From NCBI GenBank assembly GCA_026826555.1, contig JAKSZT010053928.1, forward strand, positions 43,459,528-43,523,527: a DNA stretch of 64,000 bases. Reading direction: 5' to 3'. Both the position numbers and the translations under genes were made by a program. Source of the stretch: Tolypeutes matacus. Its lineage: Eukaryota > Chordata > Mammalia > Cingulata > Chlamyphoridae. Positions 1 to 64,000 of this stretch are shown piece by piece. The first letter of the stretch is position 1. Each line of letters begins with the position of its first letter. The notes beneath the pieces were generated by a model that was given only the letters and a program-made list of their open reading frames with translations, was not told the origin of the DNA and made no database searches.

Positions 1-665
1 TTTTTATCAAGAAGATTATTTAATTTTACCATGTCTTTTCAGTATCTGTAGATCATGATTGTTTCTTCTTAGATCAATTAATATGAAACATACTTAATAG
101 ACTTTCTTATTTCAAACCATCCTTGTATTCCTGGAATAAATAAGTCCCACTTGATCTTTTAATGCAACTGGCTTCTGTTTGCTGGTTTTTTAGAATTTTT
201 GAAACAACAGTCCTAAGTGAGACTGGTCCTGGGTGTTGTTTGTTTGTTTTTGTTTTGCAATCTGTGTTTGGTACCAAGGTTGATATTATTTCATAGAATA
301 CCAGTTATTTCACAGAGTATCAATAAAAAGGGTTTTCCCCCTTTTTTCTATATTCTAGAACAATTTATATAACATTGGCATTATCTGTTCTTTTATTGAT
401 TGAAGAGTTTCGCAGTAAAAGCCTCTGAATCTGTTGTAATTTTGATGCATAGTTCTTCATTTCTTCCATGGAAATCAGTCTGTTTAGATTTTCCATCTCT
501 TCTTGGGTTGAATTTGGTAAGCTATAATTTTCTTAGAAAATTATACACTTCTGAGTAGTTTAAGAGAGTCAAATATCCAATTAGAAGTGTTTGTTTTAAT
601 TTTATAACATTGTGATTAAAAATGACTATATTTCTGAATTTGGATTTTGTTTTTTTGGAATTAAT

Positions 666-696
<31 letters not shown>

Positions 697-778
697 CTCC
701 CATCTATTACAGATGAAGCAATCAGCAAATTTATTAGTTATCATTTCTGTATCATCAGGGCATACACAATTTACATTA
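1..778 (-). mobile_element. L1 ORF2 fragment, antisense
   Basis: The plus strand resembles the antisense of the L1 reverse-transcriptase region (AAACCATCCTTGTATTCCTGG, then CACTTGATC). Decayed, no ORF. Confidence 0.55.
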
Positions 779-1214
779 TATCTTAGTTTCCTAGGGCTGC
801 TGTAACAAAGTACCACAAACTGGGTGGCTTTAAAAAAAAAAAACAGAAATTTCTTGTCTCACAGTTCTGGAGACTAGAAGTCCAAAATCAAGGTGTCAGC
901 AGGGCCATGCTTCCACTGAAGCCTAGGGAAGAATCTGTTCCATGTCTCTTTCCTGGCCTCTGCCAGTGGCTTGCCAGCAATCCATGGTGTTCTCTAACTC
1001 ATTCATCACATCGTGTTTTCTCCTCTGTCTGTACCCGATTTCCTGAACTTACAAGAACACCAGTCATTTTGGATTAGGGCCCACCCTAATAGTTTGTCCT
1101 CATTTAACCAACAACATCTTCAGAGATCTTATTTCCAAATAGGGTCACGTTCATGGCATTATGGATTAGGACTTAAACATATCTTTTAGCAGGTCACAGG
1201 TCAATCTAAAACAC
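779..1214 (+). mobile_element. Old LTR, MLT2/MaLR-like
   Basis: Recognisable by TAGGGCTGCTGTAACAAAG, CTGGAGACTAGAAGTCC, GGATTAGGGCCCACCCTAAT and TTAGGACTTAAACATAT, in the order seen in ancient ERVL-type LTRs. Ends are approximate and there is no internal region, so it is a solo LTR fragment. Confidence 0.6.
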
Positions 1215-1954
1215 ATTGAATTCTGTTGCTTTAATCCCCACATTTTTGTTTTAGTATTATGGTTAAATATATTCAGGGTTCAGTTGAGATCGTTTTGCCA
1301 TGATTTCCTAAGTCATCTCTTGGTTGATTGAAATTTGACTTCTCTTCAACAAGAGTTCATGGGAACAATATTCTTTGACATGATTTATTTGTAGCCCTTA
1401 CCTAACGGACAGCTTGATTTAACCTTTGAGTCATACCTTCTTTCCTTGTGGATTTTTTACTGTAATTTGGCATTAATTGTTGCTGTGAAGAAATCTGAGG
1501 CCAGGCCTTGAATTTTAATTTTTCCCCCAAAAGCAACTTGTTCTTTTTGCCTAGTCAGAGTATTCTTTCTTTTTACAAACCAGTAAGTTTACTAGGGTAT
1601 GTATGTCTTGGTATTAACTGTTCTTAAATACCCTGATATTTCTTGAAGGTAGTAGTATATAACAAACGGGGTGCTCTGCCATTTGGCTGGAGCAAGCAGC
1701 TACCTCTGTAGATGGGGCCTGGGCTCTTGTTGCTCTATTCTCCACAGCCCCTACTCTCTCTCTCTTATTCTGTGGCTGAGTATTAATGACTATCTTTCAT
1801 CTACCCAGACCCTTTTCATTCATGAATGTTTCATGTCTACCTACCTGGCTCCAGGGTGGTCTTTATGGTAAGGTCTGTGCTAGTCAACCAAAAAGCTTTT
1901 CTGTCTAAGACTTCGAAAATCCTCATAAGAAAATAAAGAACTTTTATGAAACAG

Positions 1955-2080
1955 CTGCTATTTACCCAGAATTTTCACATGCATTATCCAATTTACACTA
2001 TGAAATCAGTGGTATCAGTTCTGTTTCACAGATTAAAAAACTAAGGATTGAAGAAGTTAAGTAATCTTCATGGCTTGAAC
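1955..2080 (-). repeat. MIR-like fragment
   Basis: CATTATCCAATTTACAC, CAGATTAAAAAACTAAGG and GTTAAGTAA resemble the antisense of a MIR core. Low certainty. Confidence 0.4.
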
Positions 2081-2469
2081 CATAGGGAACTTCCTCTGTG
2101 CTCCTCCAGGCTCTTTTCTACTTCTAGCTGATTGGGTTGATAATCCCCCAAATAACTGGGGGAGCTTCATGATGAAGATGGCAGAACCATTAGCAGCCTG
2201 AATCTCCAATTAACAGCATGGAGCAGGAACCCTCCACCCGTCCTTGCCTGCTGATCTGGAACACACCCACCACTATTATTTGGTTCAGAAATAAATTCCT
2301 TTTGTGTTTGAGCTATTTAAAAAATAAAATAACCCAGGTGCTGTTATTACAAGGCTCTGTTGACTTGAGTAAAATTATAGACTACTGTTTATTTATGAAA
2401 AGCTTTAAAGTAATTTTGTTTAAAAATATATATATATATAATTTTTCATTCAAGTAAACTTTTTGGTGA

Positions 2470-3400
2470 AGCAAAACATATGGAATCACATACAAATCAC
2501 AGTTGTACAGCTCAGTTAATATTCAGTGAACATACCTATGTAACCTGCACTCAAATCACAAAATAGAACATTACCAGCACACTAAAGCCTCTCCTTATGT
2601 TTCCTTACAGTTATTAATTACTTCTCTCCTCCAAGGATAACCATCATTCTGACTTCTACCACCATAAGTTTGTTGTTTTTTTTAAACTGTATTTTGAAAT
2701 ACTTTCAAACTTACAGGTCAGTTACAAAAATAATACAAACCTCATACAGTAAACTCCAATATACTCCTTCCCCTCTGCACAGATTCCCAGATCCACCAAT
2801 TTTAATATTTTGCCACATTTGCTGTATCTGCCTGCTTAATACTGCCAGATATATTTCCTAAGAACAAGGATATTCACTTATGTGGCCACCTTAAGTGTAG
2901 TTATCAAGTTCAAGAAATTTAACATTGATATAAAGCTTACAGTCTATATTCCAATTTTTTCATATGTTTCAATAATGTTGCTTTGAGCTTTTTCTCCTCC
3001 CTTGCTATATCCCATCCAGGATCATGTTGTCTCTAGTTGCTCTTTTTTTTTTTTTTCTTTTTTTTTTCTTTTTTTAATTGTGGGAACATATATACAACAT
3101 AAACTTTCCCTTCTCAACTACTCCGAAGAATATCATTCATAAGATTAATCACATTCACAATATTGCAGTACCCTTACCACCTTCCATTACTAAAACTTTC
3201 CCCGTCTTCCCAAACAGAAACTCTATACCCATTATGCATTAAGTCCCCGTTAGCCTTGTCAAACCTGGCAACCTATACTCTAATTTCTGTCTCTATGAAC
3301 TTGAATAAAGCAAGTTTCTGCATTTCTATATTTTTTTTTAACAGAAAATTACTTCAAGAACTGGTTATTTTCTTTGTAGTTACCTTGGGGCTTAATTGTT
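2470..3400 (-). mobile_element. L1 3'-end fragments, antisense
   Basis: AGTGAACATACCTATGTAACC and similar text, with T-rich runs near 3045-3075, resemble antisense 3' ends of old L1 elements. Boundaries cannot be set by eye. Confidence 0.4.
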
Positions 3401-3406
3401 TTTCTT

Positions 3407-3851
3407 TTTTTTAAAGGTTTATTTTATTTATTTCTCCCTATCCTCTTGTAGCTTTTCACTTGCTGAGTCTGTTCATCTTCTTTGTTTCTTTAGGAGGCAC
3501 CAGAAACTGAACCCAGGACCTCTGATGTGGGAGGGAGGTGTCTGATTGCTTGAGCTACTTCTGCTCCCTGCTTTGTTGTGTCTCTCATTCTGTTTTTTCT
3601 CCCCACGTCTCTTGTGTCAGCTCGCCGCACCTGCCCGTCGCATCAGCTTGCTGTTTTCTTCGGGAGGCACTGGGAACCTCTGCTCCCTGCTTTGTTGTAT
3701 CTCCCATTATGTTCTTTTCTTCTTTTGTCAGCTTGCCATGCCTGCCTGTCATGCCAGCTCGATGTCTTCTTTCGGAGGCACTGGGATCCGAACCAGCGAC
3801 CTCCCATGTGGTAGACGGGAGCCCAGTTGCCTGAGCCACATCTACTTCCCT
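3407..3851 (-). repeat. Composite tRNA-derived SINE (DAS type)
   Basis: Starts with a T-rich tail (AAAGGTTTATTTTATTTAT) and contains three tRNA-like heads, each of the form GGCACTGGGA..., CCCATGTGG..., TTGAGCTAC/CCTGAGCCAC. It ends ACATCTACTTCCC. Head and tail order put the element on the minus strand. Confidence 0.75.
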
Positions 3852-4262
3852 GGGGCTTAAATTTAACATCCTAAATCTACAACAGTCTCAATTGCTTTGT
3901 TAACAACTTAACTTCATAGTATTCACAAACTATGTTCTTATACCCCTCTGTCCCCACACTTGTCATAAATTGCATATTTATACATTGAGTCTAAATCTAC
4001 TGATTTCTCATTACATTTTATTGATTTGCCTGTTAAATCTGTAGGAGGTAAACAATGGAGTTACAAGCAAACATACAATAGAACTGATATTTATATTTAT
4101 CCACTTTGTTACCCTTACCAGAGATTACTTCATGTGACTTCTGTCTTTCCTTTCAACCTTCAGAACTCTCCTTAGCTTCTCTTGTAGGGCTGGTCTAGTG
4201 GTGATGAATTCTCTCAGCTTTTTTTTTTTTTCCTGGGACCGTCTTAATCGCTTTCAATTTTT

Positions 4263-4821
4263 ATTTTTTTGTTGAAAGGTTGAATATTTTATTATTTGTA
4301 GGTATAGAAGAATGTGAGAATAGAAGTTGAGGATGGGTCAGGTCAGAAAAATGCCTCCGGCTTAGTCAATGATGATGAGCCTGTTCAGCCCACTGTCTTC
4401 ATAGCTCCCATCTGCCAGGTAGCTGTGAATGATAATGAAGATCTTTTATGACAATGAGCAAGGGATCTGTCTCCCCCTCCAGCTCCATCACCACAGGGGC
4501 CCATATCGTTATCTGGAGGCGTCAGGTATCCACACAAGCCCATTCATACTTGGTCATGTACAGTGTGGTGATTCCTTTAGGTTGGCCTGCGGTTTGCTCC
4601 CCAGAGGGGAGGATATCAGTGTTCTTTTGGCCCTCCTCAGCATTCTACAAGTTGCCTGACTCTTCAGGTTCTTCCACATCATCAAAGTTGGCACCATTAG
4701 ATTTGTCCTTATTGTCTGACATGATGCCCGCATCTCTGTGAGCTCGCCCTGTGCCCCACACCCATACAGAGACCTGCAGACAGCCTGCCTCCGCCCGGTA
4801 TGGTGGTATGCTCACTCTCCC
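4263..4821 (-). pseudogene. POLR2F: Processed POLR2F (RPB6) pseudogene
   Basis: The minus strand from ATG at 4722-4720 reads M-S-D-N-K-D, F-D-D-V-E-E, then I-L-P-S-G-E, then Y-M-T-K-Y-E, then M-E-L-E-G-E-T-D-P-L-L-I. These are recognisable landmarks of RPB6, the small subunit shared by RNA polymerases I, II and III. The copy has no introns and ends in an A-rich stretch (T-rich on the plus strand, 4263-4271). The 9-bp TCAATTTTT at 4254-4262 and 4822-4830 flanks it, so it is a LINE-mobilised mRNA copy. It is dead: an in-frame TAG follows G-N-L, a TGA lies near the middle, and a frameshift before D-G-S-Y-E-D puts the end in another frame. The ancestral stop is near 4362-4364. It sits inside a HAL1/L1-like element. 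Confidence 0.88.
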
Positions 4822-5203
4822 TCAATTTTTGAAAGACAGTTTTGCCAAATAGAAAATTCTTGGTTCGCAGTTTTTTGCTTTCCACACTTAAAATATGTCG
4901 CCCCACTGCCTTCCTGCCTCCATGGTTTCCAGTGTGAAGTCGGCTTTTTTTTTTTTCCCAAATTGTTTGCTTGCCATTTTTTAAAATGTGCTGCATCAGA
5001 AAGCACAGTTAAAGTTCTGGCAGAAATTCAGGTGTGGGTTTACCTTTTTAAAGATGTTTCCCCTGCACTCTACTTTCTCATGAATAGAGAAAGGGATGTC
5101 TTGAAATGTCCTTTAGAACCTGCTGTGGTTTGGATGGTGGGGGGAGATCTTCAGTAGAAACCTCCTTACTGGCTGTATGGAGAAAAAGATATTTCCTCTT
5201 TTT

Positions 5204-5310
5204 TTCCTTTTTTTTTTTTTTTTTTTAAAGGAGGTGCCAGGGATTGAACCCAGTATCTCATTCATGTAAAGCACGGGCTTAACCACTGAGCTACACCCAT
5301 TCCATGGCAT
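5204..5310 (-). repeat. Short tRNA-derived SINE
   Basis: Poly(T) then AAAGGAGGTGCCAGGGATTG, ending CACTGAGCTACACCCATTCC, the tRNA-like head in reverse. Its head is involved in the tandem duplication at 5287-5366. Confidence 0.7.
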
Positions 5311-5366
5311 TTCATCTTATTAAGTCTGAGCTACACCCATTCCATGGCATTTCATCTTATTAAGTC
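5287..5366. repeat. Perfect 40-bp tandem duplication
   Basis: 5287-5326 and 5327-5366 are identical (TGAGCTACACCCATTCC... TTATTAAGTC). The unit joins the head of the preceding SINE to the flanking L1-like sequence. Confidence 0.9.
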
Positions 5367-6934
5367 TTCCTTATATGTGACACATTGCCTCTCTCTCACA
5401 GCTTTCAGAATTCTCTCTTTAACTTTGGCATTCTGCAGTTTTGAGTATAAACCAGGACAATGTGGGTCTATTTGGACTTACCCTGCTTGGAATTCTTTGA
5501 GCCTCTAGGATGTGTTTATGCATGTCTTTCTTTAAATTTGGGAAGTTTTTCAGGCATTATTTCTTTGAATATTCTCTCTGCCCCCTTCTTTCTTCTCTTT
5601 CTGAAACTCCCACAATGCTTATATTAGTACATTTGATGGCATCCCAGAGGTTCTTCACTCTGTTTACTTTTCTTCAATCTTTCTTCTTTCTGCCTCTGAC
5701 TAAATGATTTTAATTGTCCTATTATCAAATTCTCTGATTCATTTTTTTGCCATCTCCAATCTGTTGTTGAACCCCTCTAGGGAACTTTTTAATTTCTCTT
5801 ACTGTAGTCTTCAATTCTGTGTAGTTCCTTTTCATAATTTCCATCTCTCTTTAGATATCTTTGTGGTCATCTGTTATTTTCCTCATACTCTTTAGTCCTT
5901 TGTTCATATTTTCCTTTACCTCTTTGAGCATATTTGGACCATTTTTAAAAAGTGGTATGTCCCAGGTGTGGTCTTCCTCAATGATGGTTTCTAGTGCTTT
6001 AATCACCTTTGCCTGGGCCATAAATTCCTGTTTCTTTGTAGGGTTTGTAACTTTTTGTTGAAACCTGGACATTTTGATATTTAATGTATTATTGCTGAAA
6101 TTAAGACTCTGAGGTGTCTGTTCCATAAGATTGTATCAGTTAGTGTTATTACAGAGCCTTCCTGATTGCTAGGAACCAACTGAAAGGGGGGAAAAAAAGA
6201 AAACACCCACCTTTCCCCTTCTTGACAGATTGGTCTGTGCAAGTGCTCTCCTTCAGGGCTTATTCATACAATAAGTTTAGAGAATACTGAATAGCTCCAG
6301 GCCAAAGCATAGCTCCCCCTCCCCAACTCTTCTGTGCCTGCTCTTGTTTTGAGCATGTGCTTTTGGCCCCATTTACACTGTTCCGGAAGTCCCCTTTTTC
6401 CTAGGAAAGTTTCCTCATGGTCCCCTCCATACTGCCTGTATATCCTACAAACAGAAATCCCTTGACTCAGCACAACTTGCCTGCTCTCCCACATTATTCT
6501 GTAGAATTCTGTGAGCTGCCTTCTACACATAGGGCAAGTTCTGGGATGGCAGGTTCTAGGACAGCAAGTCCCTCAGGCCATCACCAGACTATGGGTCCAG
6601 ACATTCATGCTCCCAGGATGTGCATAAGGGTTACTTTGCTCCCTCTGGAACTGGGACTAGGGATCTGCACTGGGAGTGTGTGCTGCCCGGCTCAGCACTG
6701 AGCTGATGAGGAATGGTGAGGGGCCGGCCATGGTGCCCCGAGATCCTACCCCTTTCAGGTAGCCTTTTTGTTTTGCACTTGCCCTGTTAGAAGGATGTTT
6801 CTGCCAGTTCTTGCTGGTTGTTTAAAGCTGCTGTGGCCGTATAGTACCCTGAGGCATCTCACTCCACCAACTTATTGGGGCAGAGCCTGTATAATCCATC
6901 TGTTAGTTTTTGCAGTATGTGCTGCTTTGAACAT

Positions 6935-7335
6935 GATTTCATTCATAAAACATAATAAAGTTCATCCATGTTTTATGTAGCAGTAGTTTATTTTCATTGC
7001 CGTGTACTAATCCTTCAGTGAATGTACCACAATTTATTCACTCATTCTTTTGTTAGTAGATATTTGAATAGTTTCCAAATTGGGCTTTTATGGTATACAC
7101 ATGCCTTTTGGTCCATATGATGGATACATTTTTCACATTTCTCTTGAGTAAAATATCTGTGAGTGGAATTATTGGTCATAGGTTGTGTATATATTCAGTT
7201 TAATAAATACTGTCAATTTTCCAAAGTAGTTGTATTAGTTTATATTCCCACCAGCCGTAAATGAGAGTTCTATATACTTGCCAACACTTGGCATTATCAG
7301 TCATTTTTACCATTTGTATGGTACTATCTTATTTT
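6935..7335 (-). mobile_element. L1 3' fragment, antisense
   Basis: TTCATTGCCGTGTACTAAT, CCACAATTTATTCACTC and TTTCCAAAGTAGTTGTATTAG are the antisense of old L1 ORF2/3' ends. Confidence 0.6.
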
Positions 7336-7454
7336 GCATGTTTATGAGGAGTAAGCAAGAGAAGAAAGGGAGTAAGGGAAAGCAGGAGGAAGAGACACAG
7401 GAGAAAATCTGTTTGATATATCAAGGCTAACTTACATCATTTTGATTGGTTTAG

Positions 7455-15286
<7,832 letters not shown>

Positions 15287-15690
15287 AATACTGAAAGTAA
15301 CTGACCAGAGCTGACAAACTGAGGAGTGATGAACATCGACAGCATTCTACCTCCTGGCCTGGAGCCTGGAGGGAACTCTGCTAGTGAGAGGAATGTTTCT
15401 GTGAGTAAGGTTTCAGGAAGATTTATTTTGATAAACAAGAATCAAATTGATAGTTCCTGTCATATGCTTTTATACCAGTATAGGCTTCAGCACTTATCTT
15501 TAAATGTGCTTATTATCCTAATGATGTTGGGACCCAATAATGTGTGGTTTTGGTAGCTAAGACCTTTGTTTTCATGTGTAGAAGTTCCATTCTTTTTATG
15601 GTATATGGTATCTTATTGGAGAAATAACTTTTTTCCCATTGGCAACTACTGTTCATATTCATCAAAATAAAATGACTTGTTATGTGATTG
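15287..15690 (+). other. MCM6: MCM6 3' untranslated region
   Basis: Sequence after the stop codon as far as a canonical poly(A) signal AATAAA at 15666-15671; cleavage would be expected about 15-25 bases later. The exact end is inferred. Confidence 0.75.
15666..15671 (+). promoter_or_regulatory. MCM6: MCM6 polyadenylation signal
   Basis: AATAAA about 380 bases after the stop codon, followed by T- and GT-rich sequence (TTGTTATGTGATTGTTGG) of the kind expected downstream of a cleavage site. Confidence 0.75.
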
Positions 15691-17019
15691 TTGGATTTGT
15701 TTCTACTTTACTTTGATTATTATTTTCACCTTTTTTGTTTAATCTGGGGTGAGAGGATCAAAGTGTGGCATTACGGTTAAGTATGAAGGCTAAGAAGTCT
15801 CAGAGATGCCTTTTCAAGGTTACTTCCAGTTTTGTGTGTGTGTTTTAAGTGTTTCATAAAAATAAAAGGCTTATTTGGCCCCCTTTTTCCGTTACTCTTT
15901 AACTTCTTTACCTTCTGTGCCCTAAGGGTAATTTCTCAGAATTGTTTTCCAACTGCTTTTTTAAGAGAAATATTTCATTTTCTGTATTACAAGTTGTTCC
16001 CAAATTTTATGGCTTTCTTTCAGGAAAAATTATTACTGTTTATGATACTCAGAGTTCCTGAAACTTAGCTATGATCGATGTATTAGCAGTTTCTGCTAGT
16101 GCAGCTTTCAACAACAGATGGCTTCTCGGGCCTGCAAGGCTGTTAGGGAATGCATTTATATGTGACATGTGAGTTTATATAATTTTTTACTTTCCTCTGG
16201 TTCATATTAAAGATCTTACTTAAAATGATCAGGGGCTGGAAATGGATAGAGAAGTCATGCAGCAGATGAAGGGTCTTGACGTTGGGATCAGGAAATCTAG
16301 ACATGCAGAATTTCAGAATTCCTACAGAGGGGGTTTGGGGAGAAGACATCAGGTAGGGGTCCCCTGTTAGGTCATTCAGTAACAGGCAAGACGCAGAGCA
16401 TTCCAGGAAAGGTTCAGAAGGGAGCAGGAAAGAGTCCTCCTCCTTTTGTTAGGAAGCGCTTCTCCTGACACTTACCCTACTTGATAGGGAAAATGAGGAG
16501 GGAAACAATCCTGACAGAAATTTGAACTTTAATTTGATCCGATATTTACACAAAGGAGAATTTTAAACCAAGGAAAAATAAGTTTCTTTTAAATATTGTA
16601 AGTTGGCAGTTGATTTATATATTTAATGCATTTTCAACCAAACCGTAACAGATTTCTATCAATAAGGAAATACGTAAATTGTGACACAGCTATCCTGTGG
16701 ATACACGTGAACAAAAGTTAGGTAGACCTAACTGAAAGGAAACGCATTGTTATGAGTGGTTATCCTAGGTGTGGGGGTTCGGGGGAGTGGGAGAAGGTGA
16801 TTTTGCAAGTTTTTCATATATGTTTTTGTGTTAAATCTTTTACAAAATATGTTCATTGTTTACTTATTTTTAAAGGGAAAAAAAGTGGCGAGACATTTTT
16901 ATGTAAACTTAAAATTTGTAGGAAAGAAAATTGGGAAATTTGAGGCTTTTGTGTTATCTCTTATGGTCCTTAAATTATTAAATATTACACTGGTGAGCCT
17001 TGTACTGATTTCATTATCA
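15691..17019. other. MCM6-LCT intergenic interval
   Basis: About 1.3 kb of AT-rich, apparently unique sequence between the MCM6 poly(A) site and the LCT promoter. No SINE or LINE is obvious in it, in contrast with the flanking introns. Distal lactase promoter elements would be expected here, but I cannot place them by eye. Confidence 0.6.
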
Positions 17020-17021
17020 TA

Positions 17022-17025
17022 GATA
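17022..17025 (+). promoter_or_regulatory. GATA motif
   Basis: GATA within TCATAGATAGCAC; a second, reverse-strand GATA (TATC) lies at 17015-17018. GATA4/5/6 act at this position in known lactase promoters. Confidence 0.5.
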
Positions 17026-17037
17026 GCACAGTTAAGT

Positions 17038-17050
17038 GTTAATAATCACT
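17038..17050 (+). promoter_or_regulatory. HNF1-like site
   Basis: GTTAATAATCACT matches the first half of the HNF1 palindrome (GTTAATNATTAAC) fully and the second half poorly. Confidence 0.5.
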
Positions 17051-17066
17051 TATTTTACAACCTCAG
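17051..17066 (+). promoter_or_regulatory. CE-LPH1 / CDX2 element
   Basis: TATTTTACAACCTCAG contains the TTTAC core of the CDX2-binding element defined in pig lactase, in the same orientation and at essentially the same distance from the gene start. Confidence 0.75.
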
Positions 17067-17072
17067 CTGTAG

Positions 17073-17079
17073 TTAAAAA
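17073..17079 (+). promoter_or_regulatory. TATA-like box of LCT
   Basis: TTAAAAA, about 30 bases before the inferred start at about 17106 and 38 bases before the ATG tail, the expected spacing. Confidence 0.65.
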
Positions 17080-17116
17080 GTAAGGATTCCGTATACCTCA
17101 TACCAGTTCCTTGAAC

Positions 17117-64000
<46,884 letters not shown>

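Larger units (their letters stand above)
3860..6880 (-). mobile_element. Old HAL1/L1-type element, antisense
   Basis: On the plus strand the text reads like the antisense of mammalian L1/HAL1: TTGTAGGGCTGGTCTAGTGG, later TTGAATATTCTCTCTGCCCC, later TTGTTGAAACCTGGACATTT. The minus strand near 4815-4900 resembles the C-terminus of ORF1 protein (S-I-W-Q-N-C-L-S-K). The end points are approximate. The POLR2F pseudogene interrupts it, with matching sequence on both sides, and a short SINE lies at about 5204-5310. Confidence 0.6.
1..7454 (+). other. MCM6: MCM6 intron 13 (3' part), repeat-filled
   Basis: Everything before the first MCM6 exon. Most is explained by repeats: L1 ORF2 antisense (1-778), an LTR (779-1214), a MIR-like piece, L1 3' fragments, a composite SINE (3407-3851), a HAL1/L1-like element with a nested POLR2F pseudogene, and a further L1 piece up to about 7335. 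I recognise nothing in about 1221-1950 or 2100-2460. In humans this intron holds the lactase-persistence enhancer, but I could not identify its equivalent here. Confidence 0.8.
17020..17106 (+). promoter_or_regulatory. LCT: LCT proximal promoter
   Basis: About 85 bases before the likely start site carry, in order, a GATA motif, an HNF1-like motif, the CE-LPH1 element and a TATA-like box. CE-LPH1 was defined in pig lactase at roughly -54 to -40 and is bound by CDX2; if transcription starts at the GTTCCT near 17106, as recalled for the human mRNA, the element here falls at about -55 to -40. This combination is the known route to small-intestinal expression. Start site and factor binding are inferred. 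Confidence 0.8.

Noticed and set aside
4362..4722. A functional POLR2F gene
   Set aside because: Premature stops, a frameshift, no introns, an A-rich end and flanking direct repeats show a processed pseudogene.
17111..17116. Upstream TTG as the LCT start
   Set aside because: Non-ATG; the ATG at 17117 fits the known protein start and signal peptide.

Overview
This is mammalian nuclear DNA: two spliced genes with large introns, GT-AG splice sites, and ancient MIR, L2 and MER5A fossils. It also carries roughly thirty tRNA-derived SINEs of a type I associate with Xenarthra (the DAS-SINE group). The commonest is a CpG-rich copy of about 170 bp whose tail reads ATAAATGAATAAATAAAT. I saw none of the long armadillo-style DAS-III form, so I lean to a sloth or relative over an armadillo. 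That is inference from remembered repeat families; no database was searched. The sequence contains one 400-base run of N.

Layout. Positions 1-15690 hold the 3' end of MCM6 (replicative helicase subunit), plus strand: part of intron 13, the last four coding exons (7455-7590, 8368-8523, 11358-11497, 15170-15286) and a 3'UTR with a poly(A) signal. A short intergenic interval (about 15691-17105) ends in a compact intestinal promoter with GATA, HNF1-like, CE-LPH1/CDX2 and TATA-like elements. From 17106 to the window end runs LCT (lactase-phlorizin hydrolase), also plus strand. Thirteen of an expected 17 coding exons are present, and they join into one open reading frame of 1656 codons with no frameshift or stop. 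They cover the signal peptide, the degenerate domain I, domain II, all of domain III and the first half of domain IV. Exons 14-17 lie beyond the window.

MCM6 and LCT are functionally unrelated but sit head to tail. In humans, intron 13 of MCM6 carries the lactase-persistence enhancer; I could not recognise its counterpart in the part of intron 13 seen here, which is packed with repeats.

The non-coding space is mostly retroelements. Highlights are a POLR2F (RPB6) processed pseudogene nested in an old HAL1/L1-like element, a solo LTR with a 5-bp target duplication, an L1 insertion in LCT intron 5 (36148-44244) bounded by a 17-bp target duplication and containing further insertions, and an unidentified A-tailed retrocopy at 59977-60360. 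One of the insertions inside that L1 is a complete-looking half-L1 with its own 15-bp target duplication. The N-gap in the same L1 is flanked by two almost identical 1.36-kb copies, best explained as a false assembly duplication.

The most interesting protein-level observation is in LCT domain III: the general acid/base glutamate of the T-F-N-E-P motif is aspartate here, while the nucleophile motif I-T-E-N-G is intact. I found no sign of a wholly new biological system in this window.
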